DNA of 64,000 bases from Flavobacterium sp. 1355 (GCF_017833415.1 NZ_JAFICC010000015.1:1-64000); one strand, 5' to 3'; counted from the stretch's first letter, positions 33,920 through 43,517 are shown. A program made the numbers and translations. The notes: a model not told the origin generated them from the sequence alone.

Positions 33920-34801
33920 TTATCTTAAAGAAAAACTTGTTTTAGAAACTAATTCGTCATTATCAAAAACATTGATAAAATAAGTTCCTTTTGCGAAATC
34001 TTTTCCAGGAAGGTCTTGTACTACGTTAACTGATTTGTTTTCGTACTGCACTGTAGTTTTAAAACTGTAAGTTAATGTGTTATCTCCAAAACTTTCTGTT
34101 TTCTTATCTCCCAAAACATTGTTTTTAGCATCAATAACCTGAACATAATAGGTTTTGTCACCAGATTTTGCGATTTGATTTTCAGCAATTGTAAAACTAA
34201 TTTTTAAGACATCAGCACGGCTGGCTTTGTCAGTCTCAACTTGTTTTCCTGAGCTTCTTAGTTTGTAAGCTGCAGTTTTTGTATTCAAAATTGATAACTT
34301 AGATCCTTTTTCTACAGTTTTAGCCAGTTCTTCGTTTTGACCAACTAATACTTCGTTATATTTTTTTGATTCTCCTAAAACGACAATAGTACTATCTCTT
34401 TGAACTGTCAAAACACCATTTTGTTTTTTCAGTTCATCATTTTCAGCAACTAAAGTTTTCATTTTAGCCTGCATCCCCTGAACCTGATTTCTGTATTTAG
34501 ATACATCTCCTTTAGATTTATTTAAATCAGACATCAAAGCTACTACTTTGTCTCTTTCCTGAATTAACTCATCAGACATTGAAGTATTTTCAGCGATGGC
34601 AGCATCATAAGTTGCTTTCAATTCCTGTAAATCCTTCATTACAGATTCCTTTTCAGTTAAAGTAGAAGTTAGTTCAGTCTTAACTACGTCTGTATCAGAA
34701 GACAATTTAAAAATATACACTAAGCTACCAATTAGTAGGACTGCTAAAACAGCGATAACCGCCTTTAGACTTGAGTTGTTGTTGTTCTTTGGGTTTTCCA
34801 T
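33920..34801 (-). CDS. Membrane-anchored coiled-coil protein, unknown function
   Basis: This 293-residue protein has a short polar N-terminus (MENPKNNNNSS), a single helix (about 12-30, AVIAVLAVLLIGSLVYIF), a long heptad-rich coiled coil (about 35-165) and a C-terminal beta-rich domain (about 185-293, ending KTSFSLR). The topology suggests an inner-membrane anchor with the coiled coil and beta domain in the periplasm. I recognise no named family. It is monocistronic between hutI and hutG, and nothing ties it to histidine use. Confidence 0.75.
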   Translation of the reverse strand: MENPKNNNNSSLKAVIAVLAVLLIGSLVYIFKLSSDTDVVKTELTSTLTEKESVMKDLQELKATYDAAIAENTSMSDELIQERDKVVALMSDLNKSKGDVSKYRNQVQGMQAKMKTLVAENDELKKQNGVLTVQRDSTIVVLGESKKYNEVLVGQNEELAKTVEKGSKLSILNTKTAAYKLRSSGKQVETDKASRADVLKISFTIAENQIAKSGDKTYYVQVIDAKNNVLGDKKTESFGDNTLTYSFKTTVQYENKSVNVVQDLPGKDFAKGTYFINVFDNDELVSKTSFSLR

Positions 34802-34873
34802 ATTTAATAATTTTCTTTAAAAACAAATTTAATAATTAATATATCGTAATAACGTAAGTTAACACAATTATAT

Positions 34874-34881
34874 TATTTTTG
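34874..34881 (+). promoter_or_regulatory. -7 box before hutG
   Basis: TATTTTTG fits TAnnTTTG 17 bp before the hutG start. There is no clear TTG at the -33 distance. Confidence 0.35.
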
Positions 34882-34898
34882 GTCAATAATTTTTTTTT

Positions 34899-35936
34899 AT
34901 GGAGAAATTAATCCCTTTTACTATAAATGATTTAGCAAAAGTCACAAATCACCGAAGTGGTGAAATAAAATTCGGAGAAAAAATGATTATTATTCCAAAA
35001 GGAGTTGAAATCATTAATTTTCTAAAAGAAAGTGAGGCTAAATATGTCCTTTTGGGAATTCCCGAAGATATTGGTGTGCGTGCAAATTACGGAAGGCCCG
35101 GTACTGCATCTGCATGGGAAAATGCTATAAAAGCTATAGCCAATATACAGCATAACCGTTTTGCAAAAGGAAGCCAGATTATTGTTTTAGGACAAATTAA
35201 TGTTGCTGATGAAATGCGTGATGTTGAAAACCTGGATTTTAACGACATTGATGATCGTTCAAAATTAAGTCAGCTGGTTGAAAAAATTGACAAGGAAGTT
35301 TCTCATATAATTTTTACCATTATCAAAGCCGGAAAAACTCCAATTATCATTGGCGGGGGACATAATAATGCGTACGGAAATATCAAAGGATCGGCTCTGG
35401 CCAAAGGGAAGCCAATTAATGCTATCAATTTTGATGCTCATTCTGATTTTAGAATCCTGGAAGGCCGTCATAGCGGGAATGGTTTCTCATATGCTTATGA
35501 AGAAGGTTTTCTGAAAAAATATTTTATTTTCGGTTTACATGAAAATTATACTTCAAAAAGCGTTCTTGATATTATAAAAAAACTGGAAGACCGCGTACGA
35601 TATAATACTTACGATAGTGTAAATATTCGCAAGGAGAAAGACTTTAATAATGAAATGATCCATGCTTTGGATTTTATAAAGTCTGATTCTTTTGGAATTG
35701 AAATTGATTTGGATGCTATACCAAATATTGCCAGCAGCGCCATGACAATCAGCGGATTCTCGATTGAAGAATTACGTCAGTTTGTTTCGTTTTTTGGAGA
35801 ACATAAAAATGCCACGTATCTGCATATTTGCGAAGGTGCTCCAGACCTGGACCAGTCTCCGAACAATCATTTAATTGGAAAATTAATTGGGTATCTGATA
35901 ACTGATTTTATTAAAGCAAACAACGAAAAAATTTAA
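34899..35936 (+). CDS. hutG: Formimidoylglutamase, arginase superfamily
   Basis: This 345-residue protein has arginase-fold metal motifs: GGGHNNA (His155), NFDAHSDFR (Asp179, His181, Asp183) and GIEIDLDAI near residues 266-274. The first motif differs from the usual GGDHS. LLGIPEDIGVRANYGRPGTA near the N-terminus is typical of bacteroidete formimidoylglutamases. It hydrolyses N-formimino-glutamate to glutamate and formamide, the step after HutI. It stands alone on the plus strand 1 kb from hutI. Other arginase-family activities are possible but less likely given that neighbour. Confidence 0.85.
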   Translation: MEKLIPFTINDLAKVTNHRSGEIKFGEKMIIIPKGVEIINFLKESEAKYVLLGIPEDIGVRANYGRPGTASAWENAIKAIANIQHNRFAKGSQIIVLGQINVADEMRDVENLDFNDIDDRSKLSQLVEKIDKEVSHIIFTIIKAGKTPIIIGGGHNNAYGNIKGSALAKGKPINAINFDAHSDFRILEGRHSGNGFSYAYEEGFLKKYFIFGLHENYTSKSVLDIIKKLEDRVRYNTYDSVNIRKEKDFNNEMIHALDFIKSDSFGIEIDLDAIPNIASSAMTISGFSIEELRQFVSFFGEHKNATYLHICEGAPDLDQSPNNHLIGKLIGYLITDFIKANNEKI

Positions 35937-36016
35937 AAACCATAAATTATTACCATCAAAAAAGGTCGTTTTGCCAAATAAAACAGGATTCAAAGAAACG
36001 ATTGACTGAATAAACT

Positions 36017-36024
36017 TATCTTTG
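36017..36024 (+). promoter_or_regulatory. -7 box of the helicase gene
   Basis: TATCTTTG is a perfect TAnnTTTG match. A TTG occurs 12 bp upstream, closer than usual. Transcription near 36030 would give a 40-nt leader. Confidence 0.4.
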
Positions 36025-36069
36025 CACAGAATTTTAGTACTTATAACTAAAATTCTTAATACCTAAGAT

Positions 36070-37320
36070 ATGTTATTCGAAGATTTATCACTTTCAAAAA
36101 GTATACAAAAAGCCGTATTTGAAGAAGGCTACCTTAACCCCACTCCTATTCAGGAACAATCTATCCCGATCGTTTTATCGGGCAGGGACTTGATTGGCTG
36201 CGCACAGACTGGTACAGGGAAAACAGCTGCATTTGCTATCCCGATTATACATCAGCTGCACCGAATTGTGGGTTCATCAAAAAAAGCAAAACAAATACGT
36301 GCCCTTATAGTTACTCCTACTCGTGAACTCGCTGTTCAGATTGGACAGAGTTTTGATACGTATGCAAAATATACCAACTTAACACAATTGACTATTTTTG
36401 GAGGAGTTTCACAAAATCCACAAGTCGATGCGTTAAAGCAGGGAATTGACATTCTGGTAGCCACTCCGGGAAGATTATTAGACTTGCAAAAACAAGGCTT
36501 TCTTGATTTAGATCATCTCCATACTTTGGTTCTGGATGAAGCTGATCAAATGCTGGACATGGGTTTTATAAACGATGTAAAAAAGATTGTAAAACTAACA
36601 CCTAAAAACCGTCAGACTTTATTGTTTTCTGCTACAATGCCTATTGCAATTCGTGAATTGGCAGAAATGTTTTTGCAGGATCCTGCAAAGGTTGAAGTTT
36701 CGCCAGTTTCGTCAACAGCTGAAACTGTAGAACAGCGCATTTATTTTGTAGAGAAAACAGAGAAAAGAAATTTGCTTTATCATTTAATCAAAAACGAAAA
36801 TTTATCAAACGTTTTGGTATTTTCAAGAACCAAACATGGTGCTGATAATGTTGTAAAAGCATTGCGTAAAAAAGATATACCTGCCGAAGCCATTCACGGA
36901 GATAAGTCTCAGAATGCCAGACAGCGTGTTCTCGATGCGTTTAAAAACAAAGAAGTTGGTGTTCTCGTAGCTACAGATATTGCCGCAAGGGGAATTGATA
37001 TTGATCAGCTGCCTTATGTAATTAATTTTGACTTGCCAAATATTCCTGAAACATACGTTCACAGAATCGGAAGAACGGGCCGTGCAGGAAATGGCGGAAT
37101 AGCAATCTCATTTTGCGGGAAAGATGAAGAACCGTATTGGAAAGATATTCAAAAACTAATAAAAGTTGATGTAAAAACCATTACCGATCATCCGTATCAA
37201 TGGCATTCGGGAAGTCCGGAAGCCACTGCCGAAAAACCAAAAAACTCTAACAGAAGCGGCGGAGCTCACAAATCGAGAAAATCAAATGCATCTAAGCAAA
37301 ATAAAAAACGTTGGTATTAA
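36070..37320 (+). CDS. rhlE: DEAD-box RNA helicase, RhlE-like
   Basis: This 416-residue protein has the full motif set: Q motif (NPTPIQEQSIP), AQTGTGKT, PTRELAVQ, VLDEADQMLDMGF, FSATMP, ARGIDI and HRIGRTGRAG. A short basic tail (about 375-416, rich in Ser, Asn, Lys) follows the helicase core and probably binds RNA. The group remodels rRNA during ribosome assembly and is often cold-induced. Its stop codon lies inside a perfect palindromic terminator shared with the convergent hybrid kinase gene, and the two coding regions overlap by 4 bp. Confidence 0.94.
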   Translation: MLFEDLSLSKSIQKAVFEEGYLNPTPIQEQSIPIVLSGRDLIGCAQTGTGKTAAFAIPIIHQLHRIVGSSKKAKQIRALIVTPTRELAVQIGQSFDTYAKYTNLTQLTIFGGVSQNPQVDALKQGIDILVATPGRLLDLQKQGFLDLDHLHTLVLDEADQMLDMGFINDVKKIVKLTPKNRQTLLFSATMPIAIRELAEMFLQDPAKVEVSPVSSTAETVEQRIYFVEKTEKRNLLYHLIKNENLSNVLVFSRTKHGADNVVKALRKKDIPAEAIHGDKSQNARQRVLDAFKNKEVGVLVATDIAARGIDIDQLPYVINFDLPNIPETYVHRIGRTGRAGNGGIAISFCGKDEEPYWKDIQKLIKVDVKTITDHPYQWHSGSPEATAEKPKNSNRSGGAHKSRKSNASKQNKKRWY

Positions 37321-37332
37321 CCAACGTTTTTT
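37303..37332. terminator. Bidirectional terminator containing both stop codons
   Basis: AAAAAACGTTGG - TATTAA - CCAACGTTTTTT is a perfect 12-bp inverted repeat with a 6-base loop. The loop holds the TAA of rhlE (37318-37320) and the TAA of the hybrid kinase (complement of 37317-37319). The stem also encodes the last residues of both proteins. Confidence 0.92.
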
Positions 37333-39515
37333 GTTTCAGATATTAAGTAATTAATTATTTTAAAAAGCTTAACGGGCTCAAATGGTTTAATTATAATATC
37401 ATTCATGCCTGAAGAAATTGCTTCGTCTGTAATTTCATCCTTATCAAAGGCTGTTAGTGCTACAATTGGAGTTTTTATTCCGAGCTGGCGTATTCTTTTT
37501 GTTGTTTCGAAACCATTCATTACCGGCATATTAATATCCATCAAAATGAGATCGAAATATTCGTTATCAAGAATTTGCAGTGCCCTAAAACCATCATCTA
37601 CTACTTTGCAGATATAATTATTCTTTTCGATTATTTTTTTGGTTACCAGCTGATTGATTACATTATCTTCGACAATCAAAATTTTAAAGACTTCATCTGA
37701 TGTCAGGTCAACCTGAATTTCGTCAATAATTTGCTTTGTTTTTACCGGATCAGATTCAAAGGGAATTGTAAATGTAAATGAAGTTCCTTCTCCTATATTA
37801 CTTTGCAGGATAATACTGGTATTAAAAAGTCCTAACAGCCTTTTTACAATGCTCAGTCCTAGTCCTGTACCTTGATAATCTTCGTCTTTTCTTCCTACCT
37901 GAACAAATTTTTCAAAAATTTTAGCCTGGTCGACAACTGCTATTCCGACACCATTATCTTTTATCTGAAATTCCAGAAAATAAAATTTTCCTTCAACTTT
38001 ACTAAGGTTTATAATTATTTCGACTTCTCCGTCATTGGTAAATTTTAAAGCATTACTTACCAGGTTCATCAGGATTTGTGCAAGTCTCAATTTATCTCCA
38101 ATTAGATATTCAGGGATTTCAGGATCTATTCTTATTGAGATTTTATTATTATTTTTTTGCGAAAGAAAAGAAAGGGAATTTTTAATCATCGAAACTTCAT
38201 CAGAAATATTAAATGTCAGCGTTTCTAAAACCACCTTATTTTCTTCAATTTTATTGATTTGCAGAAGATCATTTACCAACGACAGCAGATATCGGGCAGA
38301 GAACTTTAAGGAACTAAGATGTTGGCTTGTTGATAATTCCTTATGTTCTTCCAGAAGCATATTGGTGATACCAACGACACCATACAAAGGAGTGCGCAAT
38401 TCATGGCTTATAGTCGAAATAAATTGTGTTTTGAGCAAAGAGGCTTCTTCTGCGATTTCTTTTGCTTTTAGAAGCTCTAAATTGTGTTTCTTTTTAAACC
38501 TGATATTTTTAATTAACGTTATTATAAACAGCAACAGGATAAAAGAAGTTATTACAAACAAAACAACAATAATCCTGGACTTTTTAAGACTTTGATATTG
38601 CGAATCTTTTTCATCTTCGATTTTATCAATCTGTCTTTTGTATTCGTCCAGTTCAAGGTTTAAACCTGCTACAGAAGCTTTCTTCAGTTTTTCATCATTA
38701 TAGATTTGTTGCGTTATCCTGTTGTAAGCAAGCAAATTGGCATAGGCTTCATTATGCTTTCCTATTTTGGCCAGAAATTTTGAATATTCCAGATGTGCGT
38801 ATGATAAATCAGGTCTTTCAAGGCTGTTATCCTTTATATTAATTGCTCGTTGAAAATATTCATTGGCTTTATCATTATTGCCCTTGTAACTCGAATACAT
38901 GCCATTTAGCATATTAGATACTATAACGGTATCATCATCCCCAAATTTTTTATTGTTGTTTACAAAATTCAGATAGGCATAACCTTTATTAAATTCTCCA
39001 ATATCAAAATAGGACCAGGCAAGATTAACATTGGTAAAATAGATTTGGGTTGAATCCTTAATTTCTGAACTCAACTGGAGAGATCTTTTATAATAATCAA
39101 TTCCAACTTTGTATTGTTTTTTCTCAAAGCAGTATATGTTACCCAGATTATTATACAACATATTAATAAAGCTGTCGTTTTTTGCTTTTTTAGCGTATGC
39201 CAGGCTTTTTTTATAAAAGAAAATTGCTTTATCAATTTCTCCAAGTTCGTTATAATTGGCACCTATAATGTTGTAAGAACGTGAAATAAAATAATCGTTT
39301 TTGGCTATTGTAGAATGATTTAGTGCAGCTCTGGAAACAATAAGTGATTTCTCAAAATTTGCCTCTCTGAAATCAGAAAGTGCTTCTAAGATAAGTTTAT
39401 CAATTTTAGCTGTTGGTAAATTACTTTGTGCCGATAAGGCGAATGAAAGAAAATTCAGAAAAAGCCATGATAAAAAAAATCGTGATCGGAATATCATTTG
39501 GGAAAATTTATTCAA
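37317..39515 (-). CDS. Hybrid histidine kinase with periplasmic TPR sensor
   Basis: This 732-residue protein has a signal/anchor segment (about 10-30), tetratricopeptide repeats (about 40-290), a membrane helix (about 314-336), a coiled linker, HisKA with His371 in FISTISHELRTP, an HATPase domain (about 470-590, with DNGVGIA and GTGLGLSI), and a C-terminal receiver (about 608-725, DLILMDINMP). There is no DNA-binding domain, so the phosphate must pass to another protein, or the receiver tunes the kinase. TPR-sensor kinases of this type are common in Flavobacteriia. The target is not apparent from neighbours. Confidence 0.92.
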   Translation of the reverse strand: MNKFSQMIFRSRFFLSWLFLNFLSFALSAQSNLPTAKIDKLILEALSDFREANFEKSLIVSRAALNHSTIAKNDYFISRSYNIIGANYNELGEIDKAIFFYKKSLAYAKKAKNDSFINMLYNNLGNIYCFEKKQYKVGIDYYKRSLQLSSEIKDSTQIYFTNVNLAWSYFDIGEFNKGYAYLNFVNNNKKFGDDDTVIVSNMLNGMYSSYKGNNDKANEYFQRAINIKDNSLERPDLSYAHLEYSKFLAKIGKHNEAYANLLAYNRITQQIYNDEKLKKASVAGLNLELDEYKRQIDKIEDEKDSQYQSLKKSRIIVVLFVITSFILLLFIITLIKNIRFKKKHNLELLKAKEIAEEASLLKTQFISTISHELRTPLYGVVGITNMLLEEHKELSTSQHLSSLKFSARYLLSLVNDLLQINKIEENKVVLETLTFNISDEVSMIKNSLSFLSQKNNNKISIRIDPEIPEYLIGDKLRLAQILMNLVSNALKFTNDGEVEIIINLSKVEGKFYFLEFQIKDNGVGIAVVDQAKIFEKFVQVGRKDEDYQGTGLGLSIVKRLLGLFNTSIILQSNIGEGTSFTFTIPFESDPVKTKQIIDEIQVDLTSDEVFKILIVEDNVINQLVTKKIIEKNNYICKVVDDGFRALQILDNEYFDLILMDINMPVMNGFETTKRIRQLGIKTPIVALTAFDKDEITDEAISSGMNDIIIKPFEPVKLFKIINYLISETKNVG

Positions 39516-39778
39516 ATATACATTATTAACAAATAAAATAACATATTGATTCTTACAAAGTTAATTTACGTATACTTAATTTATTTAATACTTAAGACAG
39601 ATAAGAAACGGTTTAATTAAATAAAAATTATTTTAAATTAATCAATAAATAAAAATATTAGCTTAAAAATAAACAGCATTTTAAGAAAATAAATGAAATT
39701 AAATTTTATCTTTAACAAAATTAACAAACACAAGCTCCAAGTGTTTTTATTTAGATTGGAGTATTTAAAACCAAAAAC
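39516..39778 (+). promoter_or_regulatory. AT-rich leader region of the GG peptide gene
   Basis: No other gene is visible here. TATCTTTA at 39707-39714 is one base from the TAnnTTTG consensus. A hairpin CTCCAA / TTGGAG (39735-39761) lies in the would-be leader, 18 bp before the peptide start, and could affect its translation. Confidence 0.35.
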
Positions 39779-39907
39779 ATGTTAGAAAACTTTTTAAAAT
39801 TCGAAGAATCTGAAAAATTAACTAAGACTCAACAAAAAGCTATTCAGGGAGGCGATACGCTTCCAGATGATTCTGATGAAGGCAGAAAAGGAAAAGTTGC
39901 TGCATAG
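39779..39907 (+). CDS. Double-glycine leader peptide, bacteriocin-like precursor
   Basis: This 42-residue gene is too short for routine calling. The N-terminal part (MLENFLKFEESEKLTKTQQ, then KAIQGG) is a classic GG-type leader: amphipathic, with LTK near -12 and GG before the cut. The predicted core is DTLPDDSDEGRKGKVAA, 17 residues, highly charged and free of cysteine. Such leaders are cut and exported by peptidase-containing ABC transporters and are common as natural-product precursors in Bacteroidota. No transporter or modifying enzyme lies beside it. A strong terminator follows 26 bp downstream, so it is a monocistronic unit. Confidence 0.7.
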   Translation: MLENFLKFEESEKLTKTQQKAIQGGDTLPDDSDEGRKGKVAA

Positions 39908-39933
39908 TTAATAGTGCTTTAGATTAAAAAAAT

Positions 39934-39967
39934 AAAAAGCCGTAATAATTATTTATTACGGCTTTTT
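39934..39967. terminator. Bidirectional terminator
   Basis: AAAAAGCCGTAATAA / TTATTACGGCTTTTT with a short loop serves the GG peptide gene (+) and the symporter gene (-). Confidence 0.9.
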
Positions 39968-39990
39968 CAATATAAAAATCTTTATTATTT

Positions 39991-41271
39991 CTAATTTTCA
40001 GCTGATACTTCTGAATCATTACCATTTTCCCATTGTCCTACAACAGAAGTTGCCAAAGCATTACCCAAAACATTGGTTGCACTTCTAAACATATCACAAA
40101 AATGATCAATTGGCAAAATAAGAGCAATCCCTTCAATCGGAATATCAAACATTCCGCAGGTTGCGGCAACAACAACCAAACTGGCGCGCGGCACACCGGC
40201 AATTCCTTTACTTGTTAACATTAAGACTAAAAGCATGACCATCTGAGTTCCCAGATCGAGATGTACGCCATAAAATTGTGCAATAAAAATACTTGCAAAA
40301 GTCATATACATCATACTCCCGTCAAGATTAAATGAATAACCCAGCGGCAGCATAAACGAAACAATCTTATCTTTTACACCAAATGCTTCTAATTCTTCAG
40401 TCAATTTAGGAAAAACAGCTTCACTGCTTGTCGTACCAAAAGCGATTGCCAGAGGCCCTACAATACGTTTTAATAAATCTGTCATTCTTCCTTTCAGGAA
40501 AATATAACCTACTGCAATTAAAACGACCCATAATGTACTGATTCCTACTAAGAATGATCCGAAAAATTTAAAATAGGTGATAACTAATTCTTCTGCATCA
40601 CGTATCGCAAATACTCCTGCAATGGCTCCAAATACTCCAATCGGAGCAAATTTCATCACATAATTAACCATTTTCAAAACAATATGCGAGGCTTTATCCA
40701 GAGCATTTATAACTGGTTTTACAGTGCTTCCCAATGATGCTGCTGCTAATCCGAAAAAGATTGAAAAAATTACAATTTGCAAAATTTCATTGGTCGCCAT
40801 AGCCTCAAAAATACTTTTGGGCACAATGTGTTCAACAAAATTTTCAAAAGATAAAATTTTAGTTTTTCCTGTTACTTCGCTGGCAGCTGCCATATTCACA
40901 TTTCCTAACTTTATACCTTTTCCGGGTTCTAAGATATTCACATAAAATAGTCCGATTAACAGGGATATAAAAGATGCTGTAAAAAACCATCCTAAAGCTT
41001 TTCCTCCAACTCTTCCTACCGTTTTGATATCACCCAACTTAGCGATTCCAACCACGAGGGTTGTAAACACCAAAGGAGAAATAATCATCTGCACTAAACG
41101 AATAAATACTGTTGCCAGCATTTTAATTTTAGCGCTAAAAGATTCTGCTGCTTCCTGCGAAATCGAATTGTGTATAATGATACCCAAAATGGCACCAAGA
41201 ACCATTGCAATTATAATTTGCCCGGTAAGACCAGAAAGAAATGATTTTTTTTTGATTTCAGTAACTTGCAT
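39991..41271 (-). CDS. gltP: Dicarboxylate/glutamate:cation symporter (GltP/DctA family)
   Basis: This 426-residue inner-membrane protein of the DAACS family has eight helices and two re-entrant loops. Signature parts are FGTTSSEAVFPKL (serine-rich loop), LPLGYSFNLDGSMMY (NxDG) and AGVPRASLVVVAATCGMF. It takes up C4-dicarboxylates, glutamate or aspartate with H+ or Na+; the exact substrate is not decided by sequence, so the symbol is a family label. It is followed by a terminator and preceded by aroC on the same strand (53-bp gap). Confidence 0.9.
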   Translation of the reverse strand: MQVTEIKKKSFLSGLTGQIIIAMVLGAILGIIIHNSISQEAAESFSAKIKMLATVFIRLVQMIISPLVFTTLVVGIAKLGDIKTVGRVGGKALGWFFTASFISLLIGLFYVNILEPGKGIKLGNVNMAAASEVTGKTKILSFENFVEHIVPKSIFEAMATNEILQIVIFSIFFGLAAASLGSTVKPVINALDKASHIVLKMVNYVMKFAPIGVFGAIAGVFAIRDAEELVITYFKFFGSFLVGISTLWVVLIAVGYIFLKGRMTDLLKRIVGPLAIAFGTTSSEAVFPKLTEELEAFGVKDKIVSFMLPLGYSFNLDGSMMYMTFASIFIAQFYGVHLDLGTQMVMLLVLMLTSKGIAGVPRASLVVVAATCGMFDIPIEGIALILPIDHFCDMFRSATNVLGNALATSVVGQWENGNDSEVSAEN

Positions 41272-41324
41272 TATTTGTTTTTTTTATAATTAAAATATTA
41301 AGACCCTCACTGCCTTAATTTTTA

Positions 41325-42383
41325 TTAATATGTTTTGTTGATCAGATAAAAATCAGCCAAAACAATCGCAGCCATTGCCTCAACAATTGGTACTGCGCGA
41401 GGTACTACACACGGATCATGACGTCCTTTTCCTGTCATTGGTGTAATATTTCCTTTATTATCCAATGAATCCTGTGTCTGCATAATTGTTGCCACAGGCT
41501 TAAAAGCCACTTTAAAATAAATATCCATCCCGTTACTTATTCCTCCCTGAATCCCTCCAGAAAGATTTGTTTTTGTCGTTCCGTCCGGGTTATACAAATC
41601 GTTATGCTCACTTCCTTTCATTTCAGAACCTGAGAAACCGCTTCCGTATTCAAAACCTTTTACAGCATTTATAGACAGCATCGCCTTTCCTAACTCTGCG
41701 TGTAATTTGTCAAAAACAGGTTCACCTAATCCAACGGGAACATTCTGAATTACGCAAGATACAATCCCCCCCACAGTATCTCCTTGTTTTCGTATATCAC
41801 GAATATATTCTTCCATAATCGCTGCCGATTTTTCATCGGGACAACGAACAGGGTTGCTTTCTATTTTAGAAAAGTCTAAATCCTGATATGGCGTATCTAA
41901 ATGAATCGGCCCAACAGACGAGACATAAGCATTAATTTTAATTTCCGGCAGCATTTGTTTTGCTATCGCACCTGCCACTACCCGGCTTGCTGTTTCACGT
42001 GCAGAGCTTCTTCCGCCACCGCGATAATCACGAAAACCATATTTCTGATCATATACATAATCAGCATGACTTGGTCTGTAGTTATCTTTTATATGAGAGT
42101 AATCGTCTGATTTTTGATTGGTATTCGGAATAATAAAGCCAATTGGGGTTCCTGTAGTTTTTCCCTCAAAAATCCCTGATAAAAACTGAACTGCATCGGG
42201 TTCTTTTCTTTGGGTTACGATTGCGGACTGTCCTGGCTTTCTGCGGGACATTTCAAATTCAATTGCTTCCAGATCAAGTTCAATTCCTGATGGACAACCG
42301 TCTATAATTCCCCCCAAAGCTTCTCCATGGGATTCTCCAAATGTTGTTACTTTATATAGGGTGCCGTAGCTATTTCCTGCCAT
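41325..42383 (-). CDS. aroC: Chorismate synthase
   Basis: This 352-residue protein is of usual family length. Signatures are GESHGEALGGIIDGCP near the N-terminus, RPSHADYVYDQKYGFRDYRGG and GRSSARETASRVVAGAIAK. It makes chorismate from EPSP with reduced FMN, the last shared step to aromatic amino acids. A TACATTTG box lies 17 bp upstream (42400-42407, minus strand), giving a very short leader. No other aro genes are in the window. Confidence 0.97.
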   Translation of the reverse strand: MAGNSYGTLYKVTTFGESHGEALGGIIDGCPSGIELDLEAIEFEMSRRKPGQSAIVTQRKEPDAVQFLSGIFEGKTTGTPIGFIIPNTNQKSDDYSHIKDNYRPSHADYVYDQKYGFRDYRGGGRSSARETASRVVAGAIAKQMLPEIKINAYVSSVGPIHLDTPYQDLDFSKIESNPVRCPDEKSAAIMEEYIRDIRKQGDTVGGIVSCVIQNVPVGLGEPVFDKLHAELGKAMLSINAVKGFEYGSGFSGSEMKGSEHNDLYNPDGTTKTNLSGGIQGGISNGMDIYFKVAFKPVATIMQTQDSLDNKGNITPMTGKGRHDPCVVPRAVPIVEAMAAIVLADFYLINKTY

Positions 42384-42399
42384 TGTAATTAGTTTTGAG

Positions 42400-42407
42400 C
42401 AAATGTA
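42400..42407 (-). promoter_or_regulatory. -7 box of aroC
   Basis: TACATTTG on the minus strand is a perfect TAnnTTTG match 17 bp before the start codon. No TTG is found at the -33 distance. Confidence 0.4.
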
Positions 42408-42571
42408 AGTTTTATGAATTAAATTAAAAAATTTAAAATTGGTAATATTAAGTAAAGATTAAATTGAATAAAAATCACAATTTATTAAAATTGACCGCAT
42501 TTTGATAACCTTTTCATAAAATAAAATACGTTTAAGTTTCATTTATTTGTTAAACTTCAAATCAGGAAAAA

Positions 42572-43393
42572 TTGAAAAAAAGAAATGTCGAATTGGTCAT
42601 TATTTCAGATGTCCATTTAGGAACATACGGCAGCCACGCCAAAGAATTAAATAACTATCTGTCAAGTATAAAACCAAAAATATTAGTCTTAAATGGTGAT
42701 ATTATTGATGCATGGCAATTTAGAAAATCATATTTCCCAAAAGCACATCTACGAGTTATTCAGCGAGTTATAGGAATGGCTTCTAAAGGAACAAAAGTGT
42801 ATTATATCACTGGAAATCACGATGAAATTCTTCGAAAATTTACCGACATGAATATGGGTAATTTTTCGTTGGTCGATAAATTGGTTCTGGATTTAGACGA
42901 TAAAAAGGCCTGGATTTTTCACGGAGATGTTTTTGATGCTTCTGTACAGCACTCAAAATGGATTGCAAAACTAGGCGGATTAGGTTATGATTATTTAATC
43001 CTTATTAATCGTTTTGCCAATTGGTTTTTAGCAAAACTGGGGCGTGAACCTTATTCTTTTTCTAAAAAAATAAAAGCCAGTGTAAAAAAAGCAGTGAAAT
43101 TTATTTCTGATTTTGAAACTACTGCTACCGATTTGGCAATTGAAAAAAAATATGATTATGTTATTTGCGGACATATTCATGAACCTAAAATATTGACAAA
43201 AGAAAACAAACACGGTTCTACTTTATATTTAAACTCAGGAGACTGGGTCGAAAATTTAACAGCACTGGAATATCATAAAAAACGCTGGAAATTGTTCTCC
43301 TATAAAGCTGCAAATTTTATAGACGAGGAAAATCTTTTTGAAATGGAAGATATTCTGACTTCTCAAATGTTAACTTCAATAATTCTAAAATAG
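42572..43393 (+). CDS. LpxH-like metallophosphoesterase
   Basis: This 273-residue protein starts at a TTG directly before KKRNVELVIISDVHLG; no ATG is available nearby. The calcineurin-like metal motifs are complete: SDVHLG, NGDIIDAW, GNHDE, HGDVFD and CGHIHEP. In Bacteroidota, proteins of this type are annotated as UDP-2,3-diacylglucosamine diphosphatase (lipid A pathway), but they are longer than E. coli LpxH and the activity is often untested. It is monocistronic. Confidence 0.85.
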   Translation: MKKRNVELVIISDVHLGTYGSHAKELNNYLSSIKPKILVLNGDIIDAWQFRKSYFPKAHLRVIQRVIGMASKGTKVYYITGNHDEILRKFTDMNMGNFSLVDKLVLDLDDKKAWIFHGDVFDASVQHSKWIAKLGGLGYDYLILINRFANWFLAKLGREPYSFSKKIKASVKKAVKFISDFETTATDLAIEKKYDYVICGHIHEPKILTKENKHGSTLYLNSGDWVENLTALEYHKKRWKLFSYKAANFIDEENLFEMEDILTSQMLTSIILK

Positions 43394-43517
43394 TTTAGGC
43401 TCATAAACAACCCTGAAACCAACAAGGACAAGGTTTGGCTAAAATCAACCCAATAATAAATGTGAATTATATAACAATTTTTAAAAATATTATACGTTCT
43501 CTCTGAAACTGTAACAA

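Noticed and set aside
38035..38595. 186-codon open frame on the plus strand
   Set aside because: It is wholly antisense to the hybrid kinase gene, whose domains are complete; the frame has no recognisable features.
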